A stretch of DNA of 64,000 nt, from assembly GCA_031310005.1 (NCBI GenBank), contig CM062382.1, forward strand, positions 2,728,001 through 2,792,000, in the 5' to 3' direction. The stretch's first letter is position 1. Each line of letters opens with the position of its first letter. A program made the position numbers and the translations under genes. This document shows, piece after piece, positions 11,961 to 22,256 of this stretch. The notes under the pieces were generated by a model. That model saw only the letters and a program-made list of their open reading frames with translations. It had not been told where the DNA came from and did not search any database. This DNA is from Dactylellina haptotyla (Eukaryota; Ascomycota; Orbiliomycetes; Orbiliales; Orbiliaceae).

Positions 11961-12194
11961 TTATTTGGAGTGCTGTTAGTAAGACATTTGTTAGATTATC
12001 TCTCGTGTAATGGGAGAAGTAACGACGGAACTCGAAGCATACCTTTGGGCATCCGGCGCACTTGCAGTCAGTGCAGCTGCAGTCATCACCGCATCGGTTG
12101 ACGATCTCGATTTGAGCGACTATAATGAAGTCTTTAGCATTCAATTCGACATAAAAGTGATAAATTTGCATTCACGAAAGGTCGTCGTACTCAT
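11961..12194 (-). CDS. Small metallothionein, 35 residues, three exons
   Basis: Minus-strand exons 12194-12176 (19 nt), 12119-12043 (77 nt) and 11972-11961 (12 nt) join in phase to a 35-residue protein ending TDCKCAGCPKHSK. The core is NRCGDDCSCTDCKCAGCPK: seven Cys within 16 residues in CxxxCxC, CxC and CxxC spacing, as in short fungal copper/zinc-binding metallothioneins. The start sits in a good context (ATCAAAATGAG). Intron 1 (56 nt) uses GTGAAT...TATAG; intron 2 (70 nt) uses GTATGC and ends TACTAACAG, an almost ideal branch and acceptor. A TATAAAT box lies about 140 nt upstream. Metallothioneins chelate soft metals in the cytosol. Because the exons are tiny, plain ORF finding reads through intron 2 and hides the true stop. 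Family is well supported; N-terminal residues depend on intron 1. Confidence 0.82.
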
Positions 12195-12330
12195 TTTGAT
12201 TGATTTGGATGTTTAAGCTGAGAGGCTCGAAAAGTTTTTTGTAGATGATAATGTTTTGTGTTGGGAATCTTCGTTATTCGTTGATCATAGTAATGAGGAT
12301 AGGAAATTTACAGTCGGGAATTGGAGGGGT

Positions 12331-12340
12331 ATTTATAAAA
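12331..12340 (-). promoter_or_regulatory. TATA box of metallothionein gene
   Basis: On the minus strand the sequence reads TTTTATAAAT, about 140 nt upstream of the metallothionein ATG and followed by a CT/AC-rich leader. It is a plausible TATA element for a strongly inducible gene. No metal-response element was identified with confidence. Confidence 0.55.
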
Positions 12341-14229
12341 AGTAGGAGCCCTCTATCATACGTCTAGATCATCTAGTATCCACCGTCATATACACTAAAA
12401 ACCCTTTTGTTCCACTTAATTCTCCTTTGGATCAGGCTTTTTTTTGCCATCCGATCCATTCAACGAAAATCGAAGAAGCAAAATTGGAATGAGGGGTGTG
12501 TGGCGGCCGACCAAGAGAGGTCCTCCAGGACGGTTCACCCCACCTTTCCCTATCGAAACGCATGTCTTGGACAAGCGAGCGAACTGACCAGAAATTCCTT
12601 GGTGGGAGGAGGATTTGCGAGCATCATGGGGCTGTAAGAATGCTCAGAGGGGTGTTGGTCATGCAAGCATTTTTAAATTGGAAACTCCGAGTAGCCGCGG
12701 AAACGTCGTATTCCTTGGTTCGACCGGGTTTGAAAGGTTTACAACAGTTAGTTGGGGCCATTTACAAACTTTAGATTACGAAGACTTCTTTGTAAGGATT
12801 GTTTTTCCTTGGGCATTTGCGCCTTTTGTGCTGGTTTTTTCTAGAAATGCGTAGCGTGTGTTGCTTTTTCGCAGGGGAGATGAGCCCTGTGTTTCTGTCG
12901 GGCTAGGCCGCAGACGTCAGGCTCGACGCTAAAATACGCACAAATGGCTCTTTCGCAGTACCACTTTGGGGGCTTATTAGATCATAGTTTACACTATTCT
13001 CGATAAGCCACGGGGGCATTCTGGACCGGACTTCATGCCAATCGATCAAGCGCTAAGCTTAGTTTAGGCGGTCCATGTCACAAAGCTGGACATACCTGTT
13101 AAGCTTGGAGCTCTTGGGAGAAGGCAACATTTCTCACGGGATGATCTTGGAAAAGACGTATACCAAGAATTTTAATCCTTTGCGTTTCGGGATTTACACA
13201 ATCCGTGACTGATAGCGATTAGCGATAGGTTTTTGTTCGAAAGCGTCGAGTGGACGTATCTGGACGTTCGAATAGCGCGGCACGTTTTATTTCGAAGATA
13301 TAACACAAGTCTATTAATGCAGGATGCATATGCATATTGAGCTCCTGTTCTTCTCGTAGGCTTCCATTGATAATAGAAAACCCCACACTCTATTGGAAAA
13401 TTTGGGGTCCGAATGGTAGTCCGAATGCTTTGCATGGTGTTCATTTTTATTTATTTTTACTAAAAGGCTGGTTCATGTTGCGCCCTCGGATGTTCAACGC
13501 ATGGAGCTGGGGTCGTGCCGAAACTACGCACAAATATCGCAGCCGACATTCAAGGGTCCCAGTATTCCGTCTTTTTGCTGGATCCGGGAACTGGAAAGTT
13601 AGAGTTACCTTACAAGCGTTTTTTTTTAGGGAAAAAAAAGAGAAAGTTGAGAAGGCACCTAAGTATTTAATAGCCTTCCAGGATAGTCATCCATAAGTTG
13701 CGAGTTGTGAGACAGCACAACAGCCGCAGATTCAGTATCGATTTGTACCTACGCAACTTGGACGTCAGACGTGTGCAACACTGGGAGCTTCTAAGCTCCG
13801 GAAGGCCATAAACTCCAACCGCAAGCTCTTGAAGAGTGCCGCTATCAGTAATAGCCTACTAGCGTTAGCGGAGCTGATATACATAGGCCTAGTTTACAAC
13901 AAGACAACACAATCACATCTGAGCATCAGAAGCCGAGCAGCGACCAAGTCGTCGGCTCGGGCTCGCAACTGGCTGAATCTGCCGTACGTGGTCTTGTGCC
14001 TTTGATCTCACGTGTTCAGATGATAGGAGAGTACAAGGCAACCGGAGCATAAAAATCAAGTACTTACGTGAGGAGTTACTAGTGCATGCGCCTGATCAAA
14101 TGAATATAGAATATCGAAAAGTTTTTAAAAGCAACTCTGATATAATTTGATGACACCTGCCATGATCGAATGGCAGCCTAGGCTGAGGAGAGCGCTTTTC
14201 CTCAGGCGAACTTCAAGAATTACTACATA
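12341..14229. other. Spacer with one unexplained open frame
   Basis: About 1.9 kb upstream of the metallothionein gene. Short plus-strand frames at 12407-12854 and 13337-13696 lack family features. A frame without ATG is open from about 13697 to 14005 in a locally GC-richer stretch (see findings). No complete gene was seen. Confidence 0.45.
13697..14005 (+). other. Open frame without start codon, possible exon or gene relic
   Basis: About 100 codons are open on the plus strand, including FVPTQLGRQTCATLGASKL and LLALAELIYIGLVYNKTTQ, with base composition higher in GC than its flanks. There is no ATG at the front and no clear splice partner. It could be one exon of an unrecognised gene, a gene relic or chance. 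I do not recognise a family. Confidence 0.25.
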
Positions 14230-15101
14230 GAAGTTCCTTGTTTCGATAATCCTATGTAGGGAATATCAAACGGCAGCATTCAGAAAACTTGCAAATGCCT
14301 GAGCTTGGGCTAAGGTACAGAAATACGGTTCTAACACTCCTATCAATATGATTAATGAGCCGCACGGGTACTTTCTTGAAAGATTCCGGGGGCTGTCTGC
14401 AACGTCTTTGAAACTAAATTCTGTGGACTTTTTATATATATTCTTTTGTAACTGGATTCCATGCACGGGGGCTCCTATTACGATTGGGGATATGTATTGC
14501 AAACCTAGAGATGAAATTAAGAACACGTCGGATTTATACTACTCTTGAACTATCAACTCACTGGAAACAATTCGCTGCTACAATCATCCAGGGTGTCGAC
14601 CATATATGAATTTTATTTTGTTTTTATTTTTGTTTTGGAATTTGCGCGTAAGTACAAAGTAGATACATTCGGTAGGCTCCAAAGCGCTTAGAAGGTTCCG
14701 ATGTCTCTCTATGTTGCCAACAACACAAAGGATGGGATATATATCGATACAAATAATCAGAAGCGAGGAACAATGGATTGTATTCCAGAGCTGCAGCTTA
14801 CAGTCAGAATCTGGGTAGTGAAAAACGGCAGGGGGCGCAGTCCAATACATGACTTGTCAAACCAATTCTCCGCAGAATATTCTCTTAGCCCACTCTTTTA
14901 TCCTTCAGTTCTCAATATATTGAAAATGCTATCTATTGAACGTTCGAACCATCCTATCGCGATTTCATTTTCTTAGCCGGTGCACTACTTTGAAATTAAA
15001 AAAGTACAGATACAAAATTGCAATCTCCACCCGATAGCGGCCTTTGACATCTTTCGGAAGATTAGAACACGACGACCTGCGCAGCAAAAATTCCCCCGAA
15101 A

Positions 15102-15560
15102 ATGCCGAAGAATCACATCATAACCAGCATCGCGACCCTTCTAGTCGTGATGCTGACCATCACCACCACTGCGATAGCCGCCCCATCGTCTGAACTGATT
15201 AGTGGCCTACATAAGCGCGCCTCACTAACAATAGGGGAACAATCCCCCACCCTCAACAAGCTACTGGTGGCTACCAAAGAATGCGGGGACATGGCAAAAT
15301 CCTCTTCCCCACTCGCGGTACAGCTTAGAAATAAATGTCTATGTGACGATGAGACGGCGGTGTTTGAAGCGGTATCCCGCGAGCTCAGTTCCCGCGGGTT
15401 TGCAGACGGGCTTCGGAGAGGATTTCAACCCATCTGCGTACAGGCGAACGGTGGAGTCGATGGTAAAATAGATCGCGATGAACTAGTCGCTTCGACGGAA
15501 AAGTTCCGGGGTGTTCTGGAAGACTTGGCAAAAACATTACTGGAAGAAGGGATTATCTAG
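15102..15560 (+). CDS. Small secreted protein, copy 1 of the array (apparently whole)
   Basis: A 152-residue single-exon protein. It starts with a signal peptide (hydrophobic TLLVVMLTITTTAIA, cleavage near residue 26), then a short propiece ending in the dibasic LHKR near 38-41, a likely Kex2-type processing site. The mature part has four Cys (ECGD, CLCDD, ICVQ) and a charged, probably helical C-terminus ending EDLAKTLLEEGII. The ATG has a purine context and the locus is duplicated twice downstream. It is the only copy keeping the full Cys set. No family was recognised; size, secretion signal and tandem duplication resemble lineage-specific secreted proteins, but any role is inference. Confidence 0.7.
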   Translation: MPKNHIITSIATLLVVMLTITTTAIAAPSSELISGLHKRASLTIGEQSPTLNKLLVATKECGDMAKSSSPLAVQLRNKCLCDDETAVFEAVSRELSSRGFADGLRRGFQPICVQANGGVDGKIDRDELVASTEKFRGVLEDLAKTLLEEGII

Positions 15561-16869
15561 ATCTGTAGATACCGAAACTATGAAAGTGGCAGTTGATGAA
15601 GAGGAGTTTTTGAAAATATCTTAATATTTCTTTTTAATAATTGCTACCTATTTTGTTTTTGTTTCCAGATAATCTGCAAAACAGGTTTCTACATCTTATA
15701 TCTGGTATATATTGTATTTATGATTGATTACTTATCTCATTCTGTATATTTTCTGCTTCGTGGGGACATACCAAGTTTTCCTTCTATTAATTGGGGATTC
15801 GAAAACGGCGGTGGTGTATTTTTATAACTAGTTGGAGAATAATTCGATTAAATAATAATATAGTATTTCAATATATTCTATGATAGTGAGGAACCTATAT
15901 GAATCCATAGAATCGTGTGGCAGAAGGCCTAATACTTTTTCTTTCTTCCTAGTTGGTATTCTCATTTGTATGCGTATTCTGCAAAGTACTTATAAGTATA
16001 ACAATTGCAAGAGCTCGCTACAAGGCTGACTGTGTGCCACAGCAGGGCTTTAGCTAGCTATCGTGGTTTCGATAATCCAATGGAGGGAATATTAAAGGGC
16101 AACGTTCGAAAAACTTACAATTACTTGAGCTTGAACGACCTTAAAGATACTGGATCTAGCAATTCTTATAAATGAAGCCATACAGGGGAGCTTTTTACAA
16201 GGTCTTCGAAATCAACTTTATAATGTTTCTATCCTCTCCTGTAAGAGGATTTCACGTAAGAGTCTGCTATTACGATTGGGTGGTGTATATGTGCGTAATA
16301 ATTACAAGCCTAGAGATGAGATTTAGTATATGACGGATTTATGGTACTTTCGAACTATCAACTCATGGAAACCATTTGCTTCTGCAATTTCATGTGTGGT
16401 TCCGGTTTGCAGGGTCGCTTGTGAATTTAATATTGTTTTTTTTTTAGTTTCTTCATTGGGCACAAGGGTGAGGTGTATGGATAATTTTAAAGAGCTTCCT
16501 AAGTCTCTCCATTTAACCAAGAACGCAAGGGATGAGACATGTATCTGATGCGAGTAATCAGAACTCACAATGCATTCCATGGATACAGAGTAACCTACAA
16601 TTAAAGACTTGCCCGATCAAAAGCGGCAAAGGGCACAGCTTACGATGGATAGCCTGTTGAATATATTTCTTTGTGGAATATAAATTCTCCCAGCTCAATC
16701 TTTGTATTGAAAACAACCAACCATCGTTTTTTATCCTAATCTCCTTTTCTTCACCAAACCCTTCTTTAAAACTGACAAATCTGCACGCAAAAATTTACGT
16801 CTACACCTCACAAGAACACTATAATAGTTCGATTAACCCTCTCACTCAAAAAGCAAAATAAATAAAAAA

Positions 16870-17425
16870 ATGGCAAATAATCGCAACGTAACCTTCACCG
16901 TCGCTACCACCCTTCTAGTCGCGATGCTTAGCATCACCAATACGATGGCCGCCCCATTATCCGGACCTATCAATAATAGCCTATAGAAGCACACCCCTCT
17001 AACCATAGAGAGAGAACTCAGCAACTCCAAAAATCTACTTCCACCTTCTATACAACGTAAAGATATGAGAAAATTCACTACGTTCATCGCACCAGGCGCG
17101 GGGGAAAAAGGAGAAAAGAATTTTGACGGTCAAGGTAAAGACCCATATAATAATAAGGCAATAGTGTTTGAAATAGTCTCCAAAGAGCCCAGTTCCCATA
17201 AATTCACACATGGGGTTACCATATGTATTGGTGAAAGGTAGAACTAATGTTAGAATATATTCGAATAGATGAGAAACCGGATGTGTTGCCGGGGGAAATT
17301 CTTGGTCTTGGTGACATCACCGTAGACGTGCTAGCGGGAAATCAGGAGGCCGACCTCGCCTCTGCAGAATATGCAGCGGAGATTCTAAGGAATCCTGTGA
17401 CGTTGAATTGGGAAGATAAGCGTTG
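16870..17425 (+). pseudogene. Decayed copy 2 of the small secreted-protein gene
   Basis: The start and signal peptide region (MANNRNVTFTVATTLLVAML) match copies 1 and 3, and later pieces (AIVFEIVSKEPSSHKF) correspond to copy 1 AVFEAVSRELSSRGF. The reading frame is not maintained through the gene, so it is scored as a broken duplicate. Flanking DNA is homologous to the flanks of copy 1, showing that the duplication took in the whole locus. Confidence 0.7.
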
Positions 17426-18359
17426 AGGAGGGAAGGTTATTTAGGCGTTTCTTATAGTTACGACTTATCTTTTCTTCCATATTAAAGGTAAACTTGCTCC
17501 ATATTACATTTAGTATATACTATATACTATACGATTATTTACTTATCTTATTCCTCTGGTATTTGGAGTTCGAAAGCAGGGTCGGTGTATTTTTTCAGAA
17601 ATGGTTGAAAGAGGGGTGGGGGGAATAATTATAATAAATAATATGTATATTTTTAAATATTTTCTCTGCAGTCGTGAGAGGAGCGAATTGAAGCGATATA
17701 ATTATATCGTAGGAATCTCAAGGTACATCTATTCTACTTAATATTCTCATTTAAACATATGTCTTAAGTAGAGTACTTACAAGTATAGGGACTATAATAT
17801 TTTATTTTCGTACACTAAACCTGACTGTAAGTTCTAATAAATAGTACAGAAGGCATCTAGAATTCTCTTGGCCAGAGCGAGTTTAATATTAGATATAAGG
17901 TGGAGGTATCTCATCGCATGCATCACGCAGATATCAAGTTGCCATCGGTGTCGGGTGAGTCCGTTCATTAATGTGACAAGCATTTTTAGTTATCACGATA
18001 TAACGCAAGGGACAGGAGATATTGATATATTGAAGCGAGGAACAAAGTCCACAATAGATTGCGGAGCTGTGCGCAACCTAAAATTAACATTCGAGTGGAC
18101 AAAAACGGCAAGGGCACAGCTTGTAATATATGACCTCTCAAACCAATTCCTTGCGGAATATTCTCCTAGATCACCTTGTTATCAGTGTAGTATATATATA
18201 CATATATATATATATATTACTTAAAACCCCTTTCCGAATTCCATCATATCATCCTACTACGATTTCCTTTGCTTAATCGACCCACTGCTTTAAAACTAAA
18301 AATTTACACACAAACAATTATATCTTCACCCGCAAGAATACGACGACAGGCCTAACACA

Positions 18360-18707
18360 ATGCTGAAGAATCGCAACGTAACCGCCACCCTTCTAGTCGC
18401 GATGCTTACAATCACCGCTACCACGGCCGCCCCATTGTCCAGACCTATAGCTACCGGTGAACTACAAAAACGCGCCTCACTAACACCAGAAGAACTCTTG
18501 CCCACCTTTAAATTAGAGGAGCTACTGGCGGATACTAGAGAACATACGGGCACGACAAATTCACATGTTCAAGGTACAGACAATATCAGAGTTGGTCTTA
18601 CGAATTTCGGTAAGTTTCTATCCAATGATGAGGCGGTGGTGTTTAAACTCGTAATAATATCCTATAACTTCGATACCCGCGGCTTCGCGGACGGGGTTCG
18701 GGAATGA
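18360..18707 (+). pseudogene. Shortened copy 3 of the small secreted-protein gene
   Basis: A 115-codon frame with a good signal peptide (TATLLVAMLTITATTAAP), the dibasic LQKR site, and the motif TRGFADGVRE equivalent to copy 1 SRGFADGLRR. It ends well before the C-terminal third of copy 1 and lacks its Cys residues, although the DNA downstream still resembles that part to about 18850. It could be expressed as a shorter secreted peptide, but decay is more likely. Confidence 0.6.
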
Positions 18708-19500
18708 TTTTTTTAAAACCTTCTGCGTACCGGCGAAAAGACAGAGCTAGACAGAGCTAATACTGCTAAAATAGATATCGGAAATGTAGTATCGCAGATA
18801 ACGGTATCTAATGATATCGGCTGAGAGCTGGGCATTTGAATGATCGCTGGGACCTTTATCTCGTAAACCACAACAAGAATCTTTAGATTCCCAAGTTATG
18901 GGGCGGGAGGGTTAGAAAGAGAGGCCCGGGAGTATTTAGGCGGTTCTTATGATTGTTACTCATTTTTCATTTTCAATGTTATAGCAACATTTGTTTCATG
19001 TTTGATATGGTATACATTAGATGTAATATTGTTTATTAACCTTTGTTCTTATATGTAAAATCCGAAAGCAAGGTTGATATATGTTTGAGAAGCAATTGAG
19101 GGTGTGGCGGAAATAATTAGAGTTAATATTAATTATATATATATATTGTACGTATTCTCTATGTTTATCAGTACGAGAGCCGCAATAATTCGCTACTAGG
19201 TTGCATCTGTGTCGAGTGACTGTATCGATGAATGTTACACAGCATTTCGAGTTATCGTGGTATAATAAAATGCAGACCGATATAGCAGGGGTGCCAGATA
19301 TCAATCCACCAAGCAAAGCACATCAGAAACTGGAACGCCTTATAAAAATCCGTTTTGATATAAAACTAAAAAATTAGTCGTAAATATAATACTCTGCTAA
19401 ATCGCAATCCTTTTCTCGCTATCTATTATGCTTTTCTTTCTTTTCATCATAACGTCATCAAAGTACATACATAAACATGTATATACATAAATATAATATA

Positions 19501-20847
19501 TTACACCAACCCCCCATCAAAATAATGCAAAACATCAGCATAAGCCCTCACATCCTCCTTCTTGACCCCCTCGTTCTCCTGGCCGGCTTCCAGAGGCTTG
19601 ACGAACCCATTGTCGAGCCTATACCCCTCCAGGAACGCCCTGACTTTATCTCCAGTATCGCCCTGGTTCAGATATAGAATGCAAACGGCATCGTACCCGC
19701 CCGCACCGGGCACCACACCGCCAATAACGCCCTCGACAGCCATGGCCGCATCGAGCAGTTTCGTTTGAGAGGTGGGTTCGATCTCCACGCCCGCGTTGGC
19801 ACCGAGTTCCCTGACCGTCTCGCGGATATCGTTGATATTAGACGCGAGTTGGTCTTTTGCAGTGGATGTGATAGTGGTGCTCTCCGAGGAAAGTTGCGAA
19901 ATGGTGGTCATGAGAGTTCTGTTGCGCGTGTCCAGACGCCGCCAAAGGTCCTCGCCGCCGGATGAAGCGGCGTCTTTACGCCACGCGAGCACAGTTTTGA
20001 CCATGCCGGGCGTGGAGCTGCCGCATTGCACGTCGCCCATGACGAGGTTTATTCCTGCGGGGAGGCGGACGGGGGAGACGGTCATGTCCCATTGTGAGTT
20101 TACGGTGGCGGTTAGAGTTTCCACGAAGGTCGGGGTGCCGGGTTCTGGGATCGCGGAAAGGACGGAGGGGGGGAAGCGTTGGTATTCGCAGGAGCCGTAT
20201 GTTGCGGCGGCGACATCGAAGCCGGAGCCGACCTTGCCTTGGGCGGCGCAGTGGGCTGCCTGGGCGAGGTTGTGGAGGGTGCGTTGGAGGGTGGTACTGT
20301 CTGAGGAGGAGAGGTGGTGGATGAGGGATGCGGTGAGGGAGGTGACGAGGGCGGCGGAGGAGCCCAGGCCGGTCTTGTTGGCGGATTTGATGGGGACGGC
20401 GAGGGCGTTGAAACGGGGCAGCGGGGGCGGGGGCTGGGAGTAGTACGAGTTCGCGGCGAGGACGGTGAGGGAGAGCGCGGGGATCGCGGGGAGGGCGAGG
20501 TAGGAGAGGACGTATTTGAGCGTGGTGAGGATGAAGTGGTTCGGGTCGGCGCTGCATAACACAATTAGTTTGAATATATTCAATTGAGATTTATCTACTG
20601 ACTCCGAGTTGGTTTGGACGACGTCGACGCCTCTTCCCGGGCCCAGGTCGGTGGCCTGGTAGCGCCAGACGGCGTCCTCGAACTGCGGGGAGCGCACGAC
20701 GATGGCGCCGTTGTCACCGTCGGTGGAGGTGGTGATGCAGTGGATGCGGGCGTCGAGGGCGAAGACGAGGCCGCGGCAGGAGGCGTCGAGGACGGTGTAG
20801 CCGCCGGCGAGGAGGACCTTGCCGGGAGCCGAGACGGCGGTTGCCAT
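19501..20847 (-). CDS. ERG8: Phosphomevalonate kinase
   Basis: A GHMP-family kinase converting mevalonate-5-phosphate to the diphosphate in the mevalonate/ergosterol pathway. The N-terminus SAPGKVLLAGGYTVLD is the family's substrate-binding start. The ATP loop is KTGLGSSAALVTSL (about residue 141 after splicing), and GKVGSGFDVAAATYGSCEY carries the conserved Asp region. One intron is proposed at 20602-20552, 51 nt with GTCAGT donor, CTAAT branch and TGCAG acceptor, giving 431 residues. Because it is a multiple of three and has no stop, the unspliced frame (448 residues) is also open; the retained segment is hydrophobic and absent from the family. The gene diverges from the PPR gene. GC content is high. 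Confidence 0.93.
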   Translation of the reverse strand: MATAVSAPGKVLLAGGYTVLDASCRGLVFALDARIHCITTSTDGDNGAIVVRSPQFEDAVWRYQATDLGPGRGVDVVQTNSESVDKSQLNIFKLIVLCSADPNHFILTTLKYVLSYLALPAIPALSLTVLAANSYYSQPPPPLPRFNALAVPIKSANKTGLGSSAALVTSLTASLIHHLSSSDSTTLQRTLHNLAQAAHCAAQGKVGSGFDVAAATYGSCEYQRFPPSVLSAIPEPGTPTFVETLTATVNSQWDMTVSPVRLPAGINLVMGDVQCGSSTPGMVKTVLAWRKDAASSGGEDLWRRLDTRNRTLMTTISQLSSESTTITSTAKDQLASNINDIRETVRELGANAGVEIEPTSQTKLLDAAMAVEGVIGGVVPGAGGYDAVCILYLNQGDTGDKVRAFLEGYRLDNGFVKPLEAGQENEGVKKEDVRAYADVLHYFDGGLV

Positions 20848-22256
20848 TGTTGTTGTTGATTGAGTGCGGGTAAATATGGGGAATATATCGTCGACGTCAG
20901 CGGAGTGCAGATTATCTTATCAGTGCTGAAAAGAGAAAGAACGGTGGGGAGTTAAGGGTAGCTCCGAGTGGGCTGGTCGGGTTCGGCGGAGACGGGCAGC
21001 CCGACTGGCCGATTTGATCAAGAGGAAGAGTCACCAGCCGGGAACCCGAGGAGCCCGAGATTTGATGAGGATTGGGGCGGATTGGCACCCGAAAGCACCC
21101 GACGGACTGCCAAAATGCCTCCCACTTGGGCAGCTCACGAAAACGGCTGCTTAAAAGGAGGGCCGTTCCTGTCCTGGTCGGAGGCTGGCTGTCTGACACA
21201 GAAGGGAAAACTCTGCAGAGGTCTCGTGGACACTTTCCAGGGCTCTTTCTTCCATTCCATGTTTCTACTACCAGTGTCCCAGGCTCGATCGAGCGATGAG
21301 ATGAGGTGAAATGAGAGGGCCTGGCGGTGGGCAGCCGTCCGCCCACCCGCCGCCCGCCAGCGCTGTTTATTGCGGCGTGGGCTGTGCCTGGCTGAACGAA
21401 GGATGTCGTGCAGCAATTACGAATCATTTGCGTTCCGTGAAATCCTCGTCTGGCTGGCTCTTCGGTGCACGACGCATCTCCCCGAGTCGAGTAAAAACAT
21501 CCTGTTTTTATTTCATTTCGTGCTGTATTTATTTAATTCTAATTATACGGGTGAGCCTTCGTCAGCGTGTAAAGCCCCTTTCCCTCTCCTTAGAATCACT
21601 ATTCTTCAGTTTATATCACCGTCGTCATTATCGTCCATTGGGATCGCACTCTGTCGAACCCAATCGAAGAGGATAGCACCGAGTTCCGCCAGCCCGGGTT
21701 ACCCTGCTCGTCCGCGCACCACCCAGAAAATATCTCCCCGCTAAACCGGCTCCATCCCACCTCACAAGAAAAAACCCTTCCACCAAAACATCCCGCCCAC
21801 CTTTGCACTTTTTATATCCTGACATTCACACCACCATCGCTCACTCTTCTTTCTTTCAACCGTTCATTCTACCATTGTCTGTCCCCATCGTGCGTCGGAT
21901 CCGAGCGGACTCCGACCCTATCATTCACCTCGTACACAACCTCTCCGTCCGTCCGTCCGCCCCTTCCCGAAACTACACGCGGTAACCGCCCTACCCGAGT
22001 CGTCTCGCAATCAGCAAACCGAACGTCTGTTCAGATGACGCGGCAATCGTTGTTATAATCGGATATATACCAGATCCAGAGGAATATGTAAGCTCTCCTT
22101 CCCTTCCTTTTTATCTATTTTTTGGCCATTTTATTGTTTCATCCGTCATGTCACTTTGGCAATCCGACTAATAGCAACGGCAACGACGACATGTGCAGTT
22201 CCGGTTATCATACCACTCGATATATTCCCCTCCCCGGGCTTCCCGTGTGACCGCTC
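20848..22256. promoter_or_regulatory. Divergent promoter region of ERG8 and the PPR gene
   Basis: A 1.4-kb region between two divergent housekeeping genes. The PPR side has CT-rich leader sequence and a likely 5' UTR intron at 22088-22198 (GTAAGC donor, GACTAAT branch, TGTGCAG acceptor, 111 nt), placing the ATG 59 nt into the next exon. Overlapping frames on both strands at 20968-21825 have no family features and are not called. Confidence 0.6.

Larger units (their letters stand above)
14230..19270. repeat. Old tandem array of about three units carrying small secreted-protein genes
   Basis: Three direct, diverged units are visible: about 14230-15990, 16020-17830 and 17925-19180, with a short fourth start at about 19185-19270. 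Shared landmarks are TTTCGATAATCC (14252 and 16066), GAGCTTG blocks, CTATTACGATTGGG (14474 and 16268), the AAACGGCA(A)GGG(G)C block (14823, 16622, 18114), a signal-peptide-coding stretch (15102, 16870, 18360) and TTCGAAA(A/G)C(A/G) in the 3' parts (15799, 17569). Unit 3 lacks about 0.5 kb of the 5' part present in units 1 and 2. The array is AT-rich outside the genes. Unit ends are approximate. Confidence 0.8.

Noticed and set aside
12407-12854. Three overlapping plus-strand frames of 76-92 codons
   Set aside because: They lie in different frames over the same DNA, lack family features and sit in the metallothionein upstream region.
20094-20564. Several long overlapping frames on both strands (Arg- and Pro-rich) inside ERG8
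   Set aside because: They are out-of-frame readings of a GC-rich, conserved GHMP kinase gene; low-complexity composition and no start context.
20552-20598. ERG8 intron with GTAGAT donor (47 nt)
   Set aside because: Removing it shifts the frame and destroys the conserved downstream GHMP motifs; the GTCAGT donor four bases upstream preserves them.
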